Origin: Acidimicrobiales bacterium
GTDB lineage: Bacteria > Actinomycetota > Acidimicrobiia > Acidimicrobiales > Palsa-688
NCBI GenBank assembly: GCA_035533095.1
Contig: DATLUM010000020.1
Span: 1 to 37,918, forward strand
Direction of reading: 5' to 3'
DNA length: 37,918 nt
The notes beneath the pieces are model-generated. The model saw nothing but the letters and a program-made list of their open reading frames with translations. It was not told the DNA's origin and did no database searches. Below, piece after piece: positions 10,284-18,675 of the stretch. Every line of letters starts with the position of its first letter. Position 1 is the first letter of the stretch. A program made the position numbers and the translations under genes.

Positions 10284-12143
10284 TTACGAGGCCTTGTGGG
10301 CGAACACGCCCAGGGCTTCGGACGAGAATCCGCTCACCGTCGATGCCGGATCCCCGAAGTACGGGGCGTCACCGAATGGGTAGACGCGCCCGCCGGCGCT
10401 CGACATGAGGTATCCGCCACCGTCGGCTGTCGGGCTGACACCGGTGATGGTGTCGACGATCCCCTCACCGGGGAGCGAACCGATGAATCCGGCGTCACCG
10501 AAGTTGAAGATCCCGCCGTCGCGCGCGACCAGCCAGTACCCGTGTCCGTCAGCAGTCGGCACCATCCCGACTATCGGCTGGTTCAGGCGGATCGACCCGG
10601 TCGATCCGTAGAAGCCTGCGTCACCGAAGTTGAAGATCCCCCCGTCGGCTGCCACCAGCCAGTAGCCGTGGCCGCTTGGCGTGGCGGCCATTCCGACCAC
10701 GGGCTCGTTCAGCTTCATGTTGCCCGTCGAGCCGTAAAAGGCGGCGTCACCGAAGTTGAAAATCCCTCCGTCGCCCGCGAAGAGCCAGTAGCCACCGCCG
10801 GTGGGCGTCGGGGCCATCCCGAGGACCGGGGCGTTGAGCTTCGTGCTGCCCGTCGAGCCGTAGAAGGCGGCGTCACCGAAATTGAAGATCCCCCCGTCGC
10901 CCGCGACGAGCCAGTACCCGTTGCCATCGAACGATGGCGCCATGCCGATAACGGGGGCGTTGAGCTGGCGTCCGAGGAGGGAGCCGTAAGACCCGGCCGA
11001 GCCGAAGGGGTACACCGCACCGCTCGAGGCGACGACCCAGTAGCCGTCGACACCGCCGCTGGATCCGACGTTGGTGATCGAGAACCAGTCGGACTTGAGC
11101 CCCAGCGCCCACTGGAACCGGTCGCCGGTGATCGTCACACGCCCCGACGAACCTGACAGCACCATCTGGATGACCCTGCCACCCATGTCGCCGAGCCCGT
11201 TGCGGGCGGTGATAGCGATCGACTGCAGGGTGCCCACCGAGGGGAATGCGTTCTGGACGGCCGAGACGGAGATCGACGTGTTCCAGTCGTGGTTGGGGTT
11301 CGAGGAGACCGAATCGCCTGCGTCGACGACTGCGGGGAAGGCCCCGCCTGCGGTGTAACCGCCGGTCGAGGAGGAGAATTCGGTCAGCGCGACCGATCCG
11401 GCGGGCCGGCCCGTGGGGTTGCCGGCCTGCCAGACGCGGACCTGGCCAGCCGTGCTCGACTGGGCGCTGTCGCTGTATTGCGTGTAGCTGCTGTTCTCCA
11501 CGGCACCTGCCACATCGGGATCGCCGTAGTACACCTGGCAAGAGGTCGTGTCGCAGATCGGACTGGCGCCACCACCTGTGTAAGCCCACGCGTAGCTGCG
11601 CGCGGCGACGGCCTGCGCCTGCAACGCGGCTTCGCCGTTGGTGCCCCAGGACGCCGGCGATTCCGCCGGGATGACACCGCGGACGTACGCCTCGAGCGGC
11701 ACCACATTGATGGTCTGATCGGACGAGGTCACCTGCACCGAACCCTGAAAGGCGCGCCACGTCCCGTTGGGCCAGGAGATGTAGACGTCTCCGCCCTGCG
11801 GCGTGAACGTCTCGCCAGCGCTGACCGTGTGCGTCCCGGTCGAGTCCTTGACCGTGATGCTGCTCTTGCCGTCGAGTTCGACGAGGTGGACGCTGATGTT
11901 CGGCGTACCGACCGAACCCATCGTGGTGTCGCCATAGAAGTGATCGAGGATCCACGTGTAGGACTGACCCTGCAGCGCGTAACCGTAGGCGCCGTACTGG
12001 CCCATCCCCCGCCCATGGCCCCAGCCGTGGCCGGCGAGGTACAGCGTCGACGGCAATGTCGAGGCGGCAGCCGGCGCGGCTTGGATGGCCGCTGCACAGG
12101 CCGCCGTCAGGATGGTCGTTACGGATACAAGCAGGCGTCGCAA
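10284..12143 (-). CDS. Secreted SpoIID/LytB-domain protein with C-terminal six-unit GYWLV module
   Basis: The 619-residue protein has a signal peptide (MRRLLVSVTTILTAACAAA to APAAAS). It then has a SpoIID/LytB-type domain: HGWGHGRGMGQYGAYGYA near the start, and YVRGVIPAESPASWG with the Glu in the position of the SpoIID catalytic Glu, followed by LQAQAVAARSYAW. SpoIID proteins cleave glycan strands of peptidoglycan stripped of peptides. Residues of about 365-619 are six GYWLV units. TTG 12143 was chosen because GGAGTGA lies 7 nt upstream and a compact signal peptide results; TTG 12188 would add 15 residues. The stop lies 4 bp from the convergent gmd stop. It is probably wall-associated. Confidence 0.88.
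   Translation of the reverse strand: MRRLLVSVTTILTAACAAAIQAAPAAASTLPSTLYLAGHGWGHGRGMGQYGAYGYALQGQSYTWILDHFYGDTTMGSVGTPNISVHLVELDGKSSITVKDSTGTHTVSAGETFTPQGGDVYISWPNGTWRAFQGSVQVTSSDQTINVVPLEAYVRGVIPAESPASWGTNGEAALQAQAVAARSYAWAYTGGGASPICDTTSCQVYYGDPDVAGAVENSSYTQYSDSAQSSTAGQVRVWQAGNPTGRPAGSVALTEFSSSTGGYTAGGAFPAVVDAGDSVSSNPNHDWNTSISVSAVQNAFPSVGTLQSIAITARNGLGDMGGRVIQMVLSGSSGRVTITGDRFQWALGLKSDWFSITNVGSSGGVDGYWVVASSGAVYPFGSAGSYGSLLGRQLNAPVIGMAPSFDGNGYWLVAGDGGIFNFGDAAFYGSTGSTKLNAPVLGMAPTPTGGGYWLFAGDGGIFNFGDAAFYGSTGNMKLNEPVVGMAATPSGHGYWLVAADGGIFNFGDAGFYGSTGSIRLNQPIVGMVPTADGHGYWLVARDGGIFNFGDAGFIGSLPGEGIVDTITGVSPTADGGGYLMSSAGGRVYPFGDAPYFGDPASTVSGFSSEALGVFAHKAS
10290..11050 (-). repeat. GYWLV repeat array 2 (six units)
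   Basis: Six 42-residue units of 126 bp each. Units 2-5 are close copies ([15 protein letters not shown]); the first (GYWVVASSGAVYPFG) and last (GYLMSSAGGRVYPFG) are divergent end units. The near-identical codons make the array a candidate for recombination with the other arrays. Confidence 0.9.
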
Positions 12144-12193
12144 AGAAAGATCACTCCGAGAGATCGGCCCCCGCCCAGGGCAGCTCAACTCGG

Positions 12194-12199
12194 TCTATA
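12194..12199 (-). promoter_or_regulatory. -10 element TATAGA upstream of the SpoIID-domain gene
   Basis: On the minus strand TATAGA would start transcription near 12188. This leaves a 45-nt leader with GGAGTGA before TTG 12143, and supports the shorter start. Confidence 0.4.
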
Positions 12200-12255
12200 T
12201 CGGCGCACCCGAGCGGAACATGAAGAAGAATCAGCCAATTCACCTGTGGCCGGTG

Positions 12256-14295
12256 CTAGCTGGAGCCGCTGACGACAGGTGCCGGAATGGCGACGCCGCC
12301 GAGCGAGCCGTGGAAGCGAGCATCGCCGAAGTTGAAGATGCCCCCGTCTGCGGCTACCAGCCAGTACCCGGCGCTGCCCGGGTCCGCGGCCATTCCGACG
12401 ACGGGCTGGTTCAGGCGGATGGCGCCTGTGGACCCGAAGTAGCCGGCGTCACCAAAATTGAAGATGCCCCCGTCGCGCGCCACCAGCCAGTAACCACGCC
12501 CTGTAGAGGTGCCGGCCATGCCGACGACAGGCTGGTTGAGCCTTATGGAGCCCGTGGAGCCGAAGTAGCCGGCGTCGCCGAAGTTGAAGATCCCGCCGTC
12601 CGCGGCCACCAGCCAGTAGCCGTTTCCGGTGGGCGTCGCCGCCATGCCGACCACCGGCTGGTTCAGATGAGACCCGCCCATGGAGCCGAGGTACGGCGCG
12701 TTGAAGTTGAAGATCCCGCCGTCTGCAGCAACGAGCCAGTAGCCGTGGGTGAGAGGGTCCTCGGCCATCCCGACGATGGGAGCGTTCAGTCGAATGTTGC
12801 CGGTGGATCCGAAGTAGCCGGCGTCACCGAAGTTGAAGATCCCACCATCCTTCGCCACCAACCAGTACCCGAGACCATCAGCGGTGCGCGTGATCCCGAC
12901 GACCGGTTGGTTGAGGTGAGTGCCCGCCAGGTCGCCTGCGTAGATGGACGAGCCGAAGGGGTAGACGCTGCCATCGGAGCCGGCCATGTCGTAGCCGTCG
13001 TAGACATTCGGAGGGCTCGCCTCCCCCGCGAGTGCCGCGGGGACATCCAGCATCCCGCCGTCGATCGGATTGCCTGACGGGCTGACGGGATTCGCGTCCG
13101 CCTCGAGCAGTGCCGTTACCTGCGGCGCGGTGAGCGAGGACCCGTTCGCGAGCATGAGTGCTGCTGCGGCGACCACCTGCGGGGCGGACATCGAGGTCCC
13201 GGTGTCCTCGTGATAGCCCCCGTCGTTCCAGGTGGAGAGGATGTCCACCCCCGGGGCGGCAATGTTGGCTGCCGGACCCCACTCGGAGAAGGCCTGCACC
13301 ACACCGTTGTTGTCGGTCGCGGCCACGGACAGGACGCCCGGATACGAAGCTGGGTAGGCAGGTTTGTCGCAGGCATCGTTGCCGGCTGCGGCCACGACGA
13401 CCACGTTGTGAGCGAGGGCGTACTCGACAGCCGCGTACTCGTCGGGATCGGGTCCCGAGTTGCTCGGGTCTATGCACGGGGAATCCGAAAGCGACATGTT
13501 GATCACGCGGTCGCCGGCGGACACTGCGGCGTAGATCGCGTTGGCGACGTCGAAGGTGTTGCCGTCGCCCTGGGAGTCCAGCACCTTGTAGATGTCCAGG
13601 CCGACACCCCAGCCGAGGCTGGCGACACCCTTGCTGTTGTCGGTGACGGCCGCGACGATCCCGGCGACGTGGGTGCCGTGACCGTTGTCGTCCTCTGCCA
13701 CTTGGGACGTGTCGTGGCACGCCGGGTCACCAGGGCAGTAGTTGTGAAGATCTGTCTGCGGGTCGATCTTGGCCGACAGGTCCTCGTGGCTGGCGTCGAC
13801 GCCGCTGTCCAGGACCGCCACCTTCACGCCGTCGCCGTGGGTCACCGCCCATGCGGCCGGCGCGCCGACGACGTTGAGGTAGCCGCTGTCACTCGCAGGC
13901 TGGGGAGGGTTGGTGTCAGTGAGGCAGGTCGCGACGTAGCACGGATCGTTCGGGGTGCTCGGCTGCGACGTGGCGTGGACCGCGCGGGGCACGCTGGCGT
14001 AGCGGACCCGCGGGTCCTGGCGGAGCCGGGCGAGCACTGGCTGCAACTCGGATGACTGGACCTTCAACAGGTATCTCCCGTGGGCCGCTGGCGCAGCCGG
14101 CGTGGCGACGGGCAGGCCAGCCAGGACGTCCGCGACACGCGACGCGCCCGAGGTCAAGCTGATCACTATCACCGAGGAGGTGCGTTGCGGCTGGGCACCG
14201 GCGGGGCGCGCCGGCAGAAGAGCGGCTACCAGGACGACAACTGCCGCAGCGCGGGCGGTATGAAGTCGCCCCAACCTTGCCCCTTCACCCGGCAT
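12256..14295 (-). CDS. Secreted subtilisin-like serine protease (S8) with C-terminal six-unit GYWLV module
   Basis: The 679-residue protein begins with a signal peptide (ARAAAVVVLVAALLPARPAGA). A propeptide-like inhibitor_I9 region follows (VIVISLTSGASRV to VRYASVPRAVH), then the S8 catalytic domain with Asp in AVLDSGVDASHEDL (about 161), His in NGHGTHVAGIVA (about 205) and Ser in GTSMSAPQV (about 368). All three catalytic residues are intact. Residues from about 432 to the end are six GYWLV units. Cysteines in CYVATC, NYCPGDPACHD and DACDK suggest disulfides. ATG 14295 is preceded by TACCCT 7 nt upstream, so it looks leaderless; the open frame to 14592 is shadow. It is separated from the SpoIID-domain gene by about 110 bp. 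Confidence 0.92.
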   Translation of the reverse strand: MPGEGARLGRLHTARAAAVVVLVAALLPARPAGAQPQRTSSVIVISLTSGASRVADVLAGLPVATPAAPAAHGRYLLKVQSSELQPVLARLRQDPRVRYASVPRAVHATSQPSTPNDPCYVATCLTDTNPPQPASDSGYLNVVGAPAAWAVTHGDGVKVAVLDSGVDASHEDLSAKIDPQTDLHNYCPGDPACHDTSQVAEDDNGHGTHVAGIVAAVTDNSKGVASLGWGVGLDIYKVLDSQGDGNTFDVANAIYAAVSAGDRVINMSLSDSPCIDPSNSGPDPDEYAAVEYALAHNVVVVAAAGNDACDKPAYPASYPGVLSVAATDNNGVVQAFSEWGPAANIAAPGVDILSTWNDGGYHEDTGTSMSAPQVVAAAALMLANGSSLTAPQVTALLEADANPVSPSGNPIDGGMLDVPAALAGEASPPNVYDGYDMAGSDGSVYPFGSSIYAGDLAGTHLNQPVVGITRTADGLGYWLVAKDGGIFNFGDAGYFGSTGNIRLNAPIVGMAEDPLTHGYWLVAADGGIFNFNAPYLGSMGGSHLNQPVVGMAATPTGNGYWLVAADGGIFNFGDAGYFGSTGSIRLNQPVVGMAGTSTGRGYWLVARDGGIFNFGDAGYFGSTGAIRLNQPVVGMAADPGSAGYWLVAADGGIFNFGDARFHGSLGGVAIPAPVVSGSS
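12262..13000 (-). repeat. GYWLV repeat array 3 (six units)
   Basis: Six units. The first is divergent (GYDMAGSDGSVYPFG), as in array 2; unit 3 lacks the GD of FGDA. Inner units share long runs of identical sequence with array 2. Confidence 0.9.
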
Positions 14296-14302
14296 TGGAA
14301 CA

Positions 14303-14308
14303 AGGGTA
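14303..14308 (-). promoter_or_regulatory. Leaderless-type -10 element TACCCT of the S8 protease gene
   Basis: TACCCT on the minus strand ends 7 nt before ATG 14295, and no ribosome site is present. Confidence 0.5.
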
Positions 14309-14358
14309 CGGTACCGACTGCGCCGGCTGGTGGCGGGTTCACCGATGACGCCGCTTGC

Positions 14359-14364
14359 TAACGT
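14359..14364 (+). promoter_or_regulatory. Possible -10 element TAACGT of the GT4 gene
   Basis: TAACGT ends 8 nt before GTG 14373, so transcription would begin about 2 nt upstream of the start codon. It is divergent from the protease promoter about 50 bp away. Confidence 0.4.
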
Positions 14365-14372
14365 GACCGGCC

Positions 14373-15557
14373 GTGCCGGGGCGCATCGCATTCGTCCCTC
14401 CACGGTTCGGAGCAGGTGTCGTCGGCGGGTCTGAAGCACTCTCCCAAGAGATCGCGATCGGGCTGTCGGGCCGCGGGTGGGACGTCGAGATCCTGACCAC
14501 GTGCGCCGTCGACCACTACACCTGGGACAACGCCTTGCCTCCGGGCGACACCACCGAGTTCGGCCTCCCCGTGAGGCGGTTCGAGACGGCACACCACTTG
14601 TCGCATGTGACGACAGAAGTCCAGCGGGCCATCGAAGCCGGTTCGCCCATCTCCCTCGACAAGCAGCTCAACTGGCTCAGCGGCCGATTCTCGGTACCCG
14701 ATCTCTTCCAGCATCTCCTGCTCCACGGCGCCGCCTACGACGCCGTCATCTTCTCCCCGTACCTCTTCTGGACCACCACCGTGTGCATGCCAGTTGTACG
14801 GGACCGTGCGATCGTGATCCCCTGCCTGCACGACGAGGGTTACGCCCGACTCGACGTGATCCGCCCTGTCCTGTCGGACCCCAGAGCGGTCTGGTTCCTC
14901 TCAGAACCCGAGCACGACGTCGCCCACCGGCTGGGACCTGTCGCCGACCATCACGTCGTGACCGGCGCCGGCGTCAACCCCCCGGAGGGTTACGACCCGG
15001 CGGGCTTCTGTGAGCGTCACGGGATCAAGCGACCTTTCGCCCTGTACGCGGGACGCCGGGAGGCGGACAAGGGATGGGACTGGCTTCAGAGCACCTTCGC
15101 CGACGCTCTCGCGCTGGGAGGACCGGACCTCGACCTTGTGACCATCGGGGTCGGAAAGGTCACCGTCCCCGCACGCCTGCACGGCCGGGTGATCGACCTG
15201 GGATTCCTCGAGGACGACGAAAGGGACAACGCTCTTGCAGCTGCCCAGGTGTACCTCCAACCGAGCCGGATGGAGAGCTTCTCGCGCTCCGTCATGGAGG
15301 CGTGGTTGGCCGGCACCCCCGTCCTCGCCGTGAAGGGAGGCGAGGTCGTCGCCTGGCACTGCCGGCGCTCGGGTGGTGGCCTGACGTTCTCGGGTCCGGA
15401 CGACCTCGTCGCCGGGCTGCGCGAGATCTGCGAGACGCCGGGCCGGGCGGAGGACATGGCTGCCCGGGGCCGTGACTACGTGCTCAAGGAGTACTCGTGG
15501 CCGGCGGTCCTCGACCGGATGGAAGCCGAACTGGGGGCGTCGTGCCGCCACGGGTAG
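14373..15557 (+). CDS. Glycosyltransferase family 4 protein
   Basis: The 394-residue GT-B enzyme has the N-terminal acceptor-domain signature GGSEALSQEIAIGLSGRGW, the hinge segment FALYAGRREADKGWDWL, and a donor-site ExxxxxxxE pair in SRMESFSRSVMEAWLAGTPV. Such enzymes are retaining glycosyltransferases using nucleotide sugars at the cytoplasmic side of the membrane. The sugar cannot be predicted. GTG 14373 gives the expected first strand (GRIAFVPPRFG). The stop overlaps the following GTG start by 16 bp, so the two are probably cotranscribed and coupled. Confidence 0.88.
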   Translation: MPGRIAFVPPRFGAGVVGGSEALSQEIAIGLSGRGWDVEILTTCAVDHYTWDNALPPGDTTEFGLPVRRFETAHHLSHVTTEVQRAIEAGSPISLDKQLNWLSGRFSVPDLFQHLLLHGAAYDAVIFSPYLFWTTTVCMPVVRDRAIVIPCLHDEGYARLDVIRPVLSDPRAVWFLSEPEHDVAHRLGPVADHHVVTGAGVNPPEGYDPAGFCERHGIKRPFALYAGRREADKGWDWLQSTFADALALGGPDLDLVTIGVGKVTVPARLHGRVIDLGFLEDDERDNALAAAQVYLQPSRMESFSRSVMEAWLAGTPVLAVKGGEVVAWHCRRSGGGLTFSGPDDLVAGLREICETPGRAEDMAARGRDYVLKEYSWPAVLDRMEAELGASCRHG

Positions 15558-17494
15558 GTGCAACGGGCGCGCCCGGCGTGCTGGTCGCCGGAAGCTACCC
15601 GCCGATCCCGGTCCCCTCTGCGGCGGCGACCGTCGACGCCGTGCGCCGAGAGGTCGGTGCCGGGCACCGCGTGAAGGTCCTCTCCCCGCGACCGAGCGCG
15701 GCCCACTATTCGATTCCGCTTACAGGCCTGCTCGCCGGCCGGCGCCTTGCTCGCGCCAAGGCGCTCTCGGGATGCGATCGTTTGGTGTTCTGCGTAGAGC
15801 CGGGGGTCCCGTTCTCACCTCCGGGCCGCAGCAACGTGATCCGGCGGATCTCGGCGGTGGTGGAAGCGACGATTCTGGCCAGGGCGATGCGGCACTTCGA
15901 GCACACGACCCTCGTGATGTCAGGGGAGACGGGGGCGCCGGCGAGGGCGCTGTCGTTGCTTCGAAGCGCCGCGGACGAGGTGATCGAGGACCGCCGCGAC
16001 GGCAGCGCGCCGCGAGGGGTGACAGTGAGGGGTCCGAAGGAGGTGACCCAGTCAGACCGCGCCCGCCGGCTCGCCGGCAAGGCCGCCCGAAGGGTGCTCG
16101 GCGAGAGCGTGGGGAGTCGGGTTCGCGGGTCCTGGCTGGCGGTGATCACGCTGATGGCCATCGTGTTCGCCGTCGACGTCGCGTGCCCGAGCGGGATGAC
16201 CGCCGACTCGATCCGCCAGGTCAGCGTGGCGGTCTCGATGGTGCACTACCACAGCATCGGGCTCGATTACCTGCTTGCCCACCAGCACAACGCGGCTGAC
16301 ATCACGTTGGTGCACGGGCACGTGTACCCGCTGTTCCCGTGGGGCGGGGCGTTGTTCGCGGTCCCGTGGGTGGTGATCTACGACATCGCCCACAAGCTCG
16401 GCATCGGAGGGGGATCCGTCGCCCTGGTGAGAACCGGGCACGACTGGGCTATCCAGGTGCTCTCGATGTCTGCGGTCGTCGCCGTCACAGCCGCTCTGAT
16501 CTACGCGATCGCGATGCGGGTCCTGACGATAGAGCCTGTTAGACGGCGCAGGCGTTGGTCGTTCGCTGCGGCGCTCGTGTTCTCGTTCTGCACCCCGGCG
16601 TGGTCGACGGCCAGCCGGTCGCTGTGGGAGCACGGCCCGTCGATGCTCTTCCTCGCTATCGCCGTGCTGCTCGCGTTGCGGGTCCAGGCCGGCGAGAAGG
16701 GTTGGATCGGCTTGGGCGTGTCGCTCGGTTGCGCGTACGCGATGCGACCGACCGACGCCATACCAATCGCGATCCTCGGCCTCTGGGTTCTGTTCTGGCA
16801 TCCCCGCCGTGTCCTGCATGTCGTCGCCGGCGCCATCCCCCCGCTGGCCGTCCTGCTGGCAGTCGATTACGTCGCCTACAAGCAGCTGCTGACGCCGTAC
16901 TACACGCAGGGGCAGAGCTTCGGTTTCGGTACCTTCGGCGAGGCGCTCGTCGGCAACCTCGTCAGCCCGGGCCGGGGACTCCTCATCTACGTCCCGCTGG
17001 TGCTCCTCTCGGCAGCCGGTGTGGTCGTGCTGGCCCGCTCCGGCGCGCTGAACCCTCTGTGGGTCGCTCTAGCCGTGATCCCGGTGGTCCACTGGGTCGT
17101 CATCTCGGGCTTCCTGCACTGGTGGGCGGGCGATTCGTACGGGCCGCGTCTTTTCACGGACATGATGCCGATTTTCACGGTGCTCGCCCTTCCGGCGGTC
17201 GACCGGCTTGCCATGCGCAGGTTCGAGTACCGCAAATTCGCTGCCGGCCTCGTCGGTGTCGCCGTCGTGTGGAGTTTTGCGGTGCACGCCCAAGGGGCGA
17301 CGTTGCGCTCCGCGTGGTGCTGGAACAACGAGCCCACCGATGTGGACGCCCACCCCTCGAAGGTTTGGAGCTGGAGCGACCCTCAATTCGCGAGGGGCAT
17401 CCGAACCTTGATCTGGGGGCCCAACCGGAGCTCCGAACTGATCCGCGACGGGGTCGACAAGATCGGCTGCCCCGTCGAAGCCATCCGCCCCTAG
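15542..17494 (+). CDS. GT-C type membrane glycosyltransferase with N-terminal Rossmann-like domain
   Basis: The 650-residue protein has two parts. Residues 1 to about 165 look like a GT-B or Rossmann half domain (GVLVAGSYPPIPVPSAAATVDAV, CDRLVFCVEPGVPF). From about residue 196 a polytopic domain with roughly ten hydrophobic segments follows. It has a short loop after the first helix with charged residues (DVACPSGMTADSIRQ), as in GT39/PMT or ArnT-like transferases that use polyprenyl-phosphate sugars. The extracytoplasmic C-terminus has a Trp/Asp-rich tail. GTG 15542 overlaps the preceding gene and is favoured over 15497. Its stop overlaps the stop of the convergent gene. The donor could be decaprenyl-phospho-arabinose or polyprenyl-phospho-mannose made by other genes here (inference). 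Confidence 0.78.
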   Translation: MPPRVGATGAPGVLVAGSYPPIPVPSAAATVDAVRREVGAGHRVKVLSPRPSAAHYSIPLTGLLAGRRLARAKALSGCDRLVFCVEPGVPFSPPGRSNVIRRISAVVEATILARAMRHFEHTTLVMSGETGAPARALSLLRSAADEVIEDRRDGSAPRGVTVRGPKEVTQSDRARRLAGKAARRVLGESVGSRVRGSWLAVITLMAIVFAVDVACPSGMTADSIRQVSVAVSMVHYHSIGLDYLLAHQHNAADITLVHGHVYPLFPWGGALFAVPWVVIYDIAHKLGIGGGSVALVRTGHDWAIQVLSMSAVVAVTAALIYAIAMRVLTIEPVRRRRRWSFAAALVFSFCTPAWSTASRSLWEHGPSMLFLAIAVLLALRVQAGEKGWIGLGVSLGCAYAMRPTDAIPIAILGLWVLFWHPRRVLHVVAGAIPPLAVLLAVDYVAYKQLLTPYYTQGQSFGFGTFGEALVGNLVSPGRGLLIYVPLVLLSAAGVVVLARSGALNPLWVALAVIPVVHWVVISGFLHWWAGDSYGPRLFTDMMPIFTVLALPAVDRLAMRRFEYRKFAAGLVGVAVVWSFAVHAQGATLRSAWCWNNEPTDVDAHPSKVWSWSDPQFARGIRTLIWGPNRSSELIRDGVDKIGCPVEAIRP

Positions 17495-18675
17495 CTTCGG
17501 CAGGGAGACCGGTCCCAGTCGGCCCCGACCCCGGCCCAGCTGTCCCACAGCTCCGCTGGGCTCAGTTTCCAGCGCCGTGCCCCTGCATGCCTCGACCACA
17601 GACCCCACGGCAGCTTCGACGCGATGTCGACCAGCTCATGCGCGCCGCGAGCCTCCCGCCGGGCGCGCCGCACCGCCGGCGGCAACTGGCTGATGGGCGC
17701 GTTGCGTACGAGTGTCAGCAGCCTGTTGCGGTTCGCGAGACGGGCCGCCATCGGTGAACGATCACCCATCGTCGCGGAGTGCCGGTGCTCTACAGTCGAT
17801 GACGGCTCGTAGATGATCCGCATGCCCGAGAGACGCGCTCGCCAGCACCAGTCACCGTCCTCGTAGTAGGCGAAGAAAGGCTCGGCAAGAGCCCCGACGC
17901 GCTCGAACGTCTCGCGTCTCGTCACGAAGGCGGTGCCCGACCCGAAGAACGGCTCCGACAGCTTGTCCCACCGCCCGTCGTCGGGTGTCTCGTCACCGAT
18001 GTCCCCCAACACCCCGTCGCCCCTGAGGTAGCCGCCGGCCTTGTTGAGCAGGCGGCAAGTCGGCCCAGGCGGTGGGGCTTCCCCGTCGACGAGAACTTCC
18101 GCGCCGCCGGCGCCGCCGACGGGAACGTAGAACGGCGCTCCCGGTCTGGTCCATCTCCACTGGCCCGTGACGCCGGCTGATGGCCGCTCGAGCTCGTGGA
18201 TGCCCCAGCCGAGTACCCGGTCGAGCACCTCCTGACCGTCGCTCGTGACACTGCGGATCATCCGGCCGAGGACGCGATGGTCCCCGGGTGCGTCGCGGGG
18301 GGTGTCGTCGAAGAGGATCTCCCTGTACCAGTCGCTCCTGAGAACCTTGGGCACCACGGCCGCGACGTCATCGGTTCCCAACGCCGCGCGAGCTGCGGGA
18401 AGCCAGCGTGGGGAGGCGACGGCGTCGTCGTTGAGGAGCGCTAGCAGGTCGCCGGTCGAGTGCCTGACACCGAGGTTGACCCCGGCGGCGTAACCGAGGT
18501 TCTTCTCGGAGCGCACGACTCGCGCCCCGCGCGACTTCCCGATGCCGGAGGCGGCTCCCTGGTCGGATCCGTTGTCTACCAGGACCACCTCGTCGGCTTG
18601 CCCCGCGACGGAGTCGAGGCAGGCCTCGAGCCAGGCACCCGGCTTGTGGGAGAGGACGATGACCGAGACGGTCAC
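17491..18675 (-). CDS. Glycosyltransferase family 2 (rhamnosyltransferase-like)
   Basis: The 394-residue GT-A enzyme has MTVSVIVLSHKPGAWLEACL and VDNGSDQ at the N-terminus, the metal-binding DxD-type motif LLNDDAVASPRW, a GSGTAFVTRRETFERVG segment, and YYEDGDWCWRARLSGMRIIYEPSS with the catalytic-base ED pair. The pattern resembles WbbL/GlfT1-like enzymes. GTG 18675 overlaps the stop of the upstream tandem GT4 gene as GTGA, which fixes the start; the longer frame to 18933 is shadow. The C-terminal 70 residues are Trp- and Arg-rich. It is the last gene of the operon starting at 21298. Confidence 0.9.
   Translation of the reverse strand: MTVSVIVLSHKPGAWLEACLDSVAGQADEVVLVDNGSDQGAASGIGKSRGARVVRSEKNLGYAAGVNLGVRHSTGDLLALLNDDAVASPRWLPAARAALGTDDVAAVVPKVLRSDWYREILFDDTPRDAPGDHRVLGRMIRSVTSDGQEVLDRVLGWGIHELERPSAGVTGQWRWTRPGAPFYVPVGGAGGAEVLVDGEAPPPGPTCRLLNKAGGYLRGDGVLGDIGDETPDDGRWDKLSEPFFGSGTAFVTRRETFERVGALAEPFFAYYEDGDWCWRARLSGMRIIYEPSSTVEHRHSATMGDRSPMAARLANRNRLLTLVRNAPISQLPPAVRRARREARGAHELVDIASKLPWGLWSRHAGARRWKLSPAELWDSWAGVGADWDRSPCRS

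Noticed and set aside
10296-13077. Long plus-strand open frames (286, 327 and 330 codons) across repeat arrays 2 and 3, and a similar one at 29347-30549
   Set aside because: They are antisense to the GYWLV arrays. A 126-bp unit is a multiple of three, so a stop-free antisense frame is copied with every unit. The products are repetitive Val/Glu/Asp/Pro-rich strings with no start signals.
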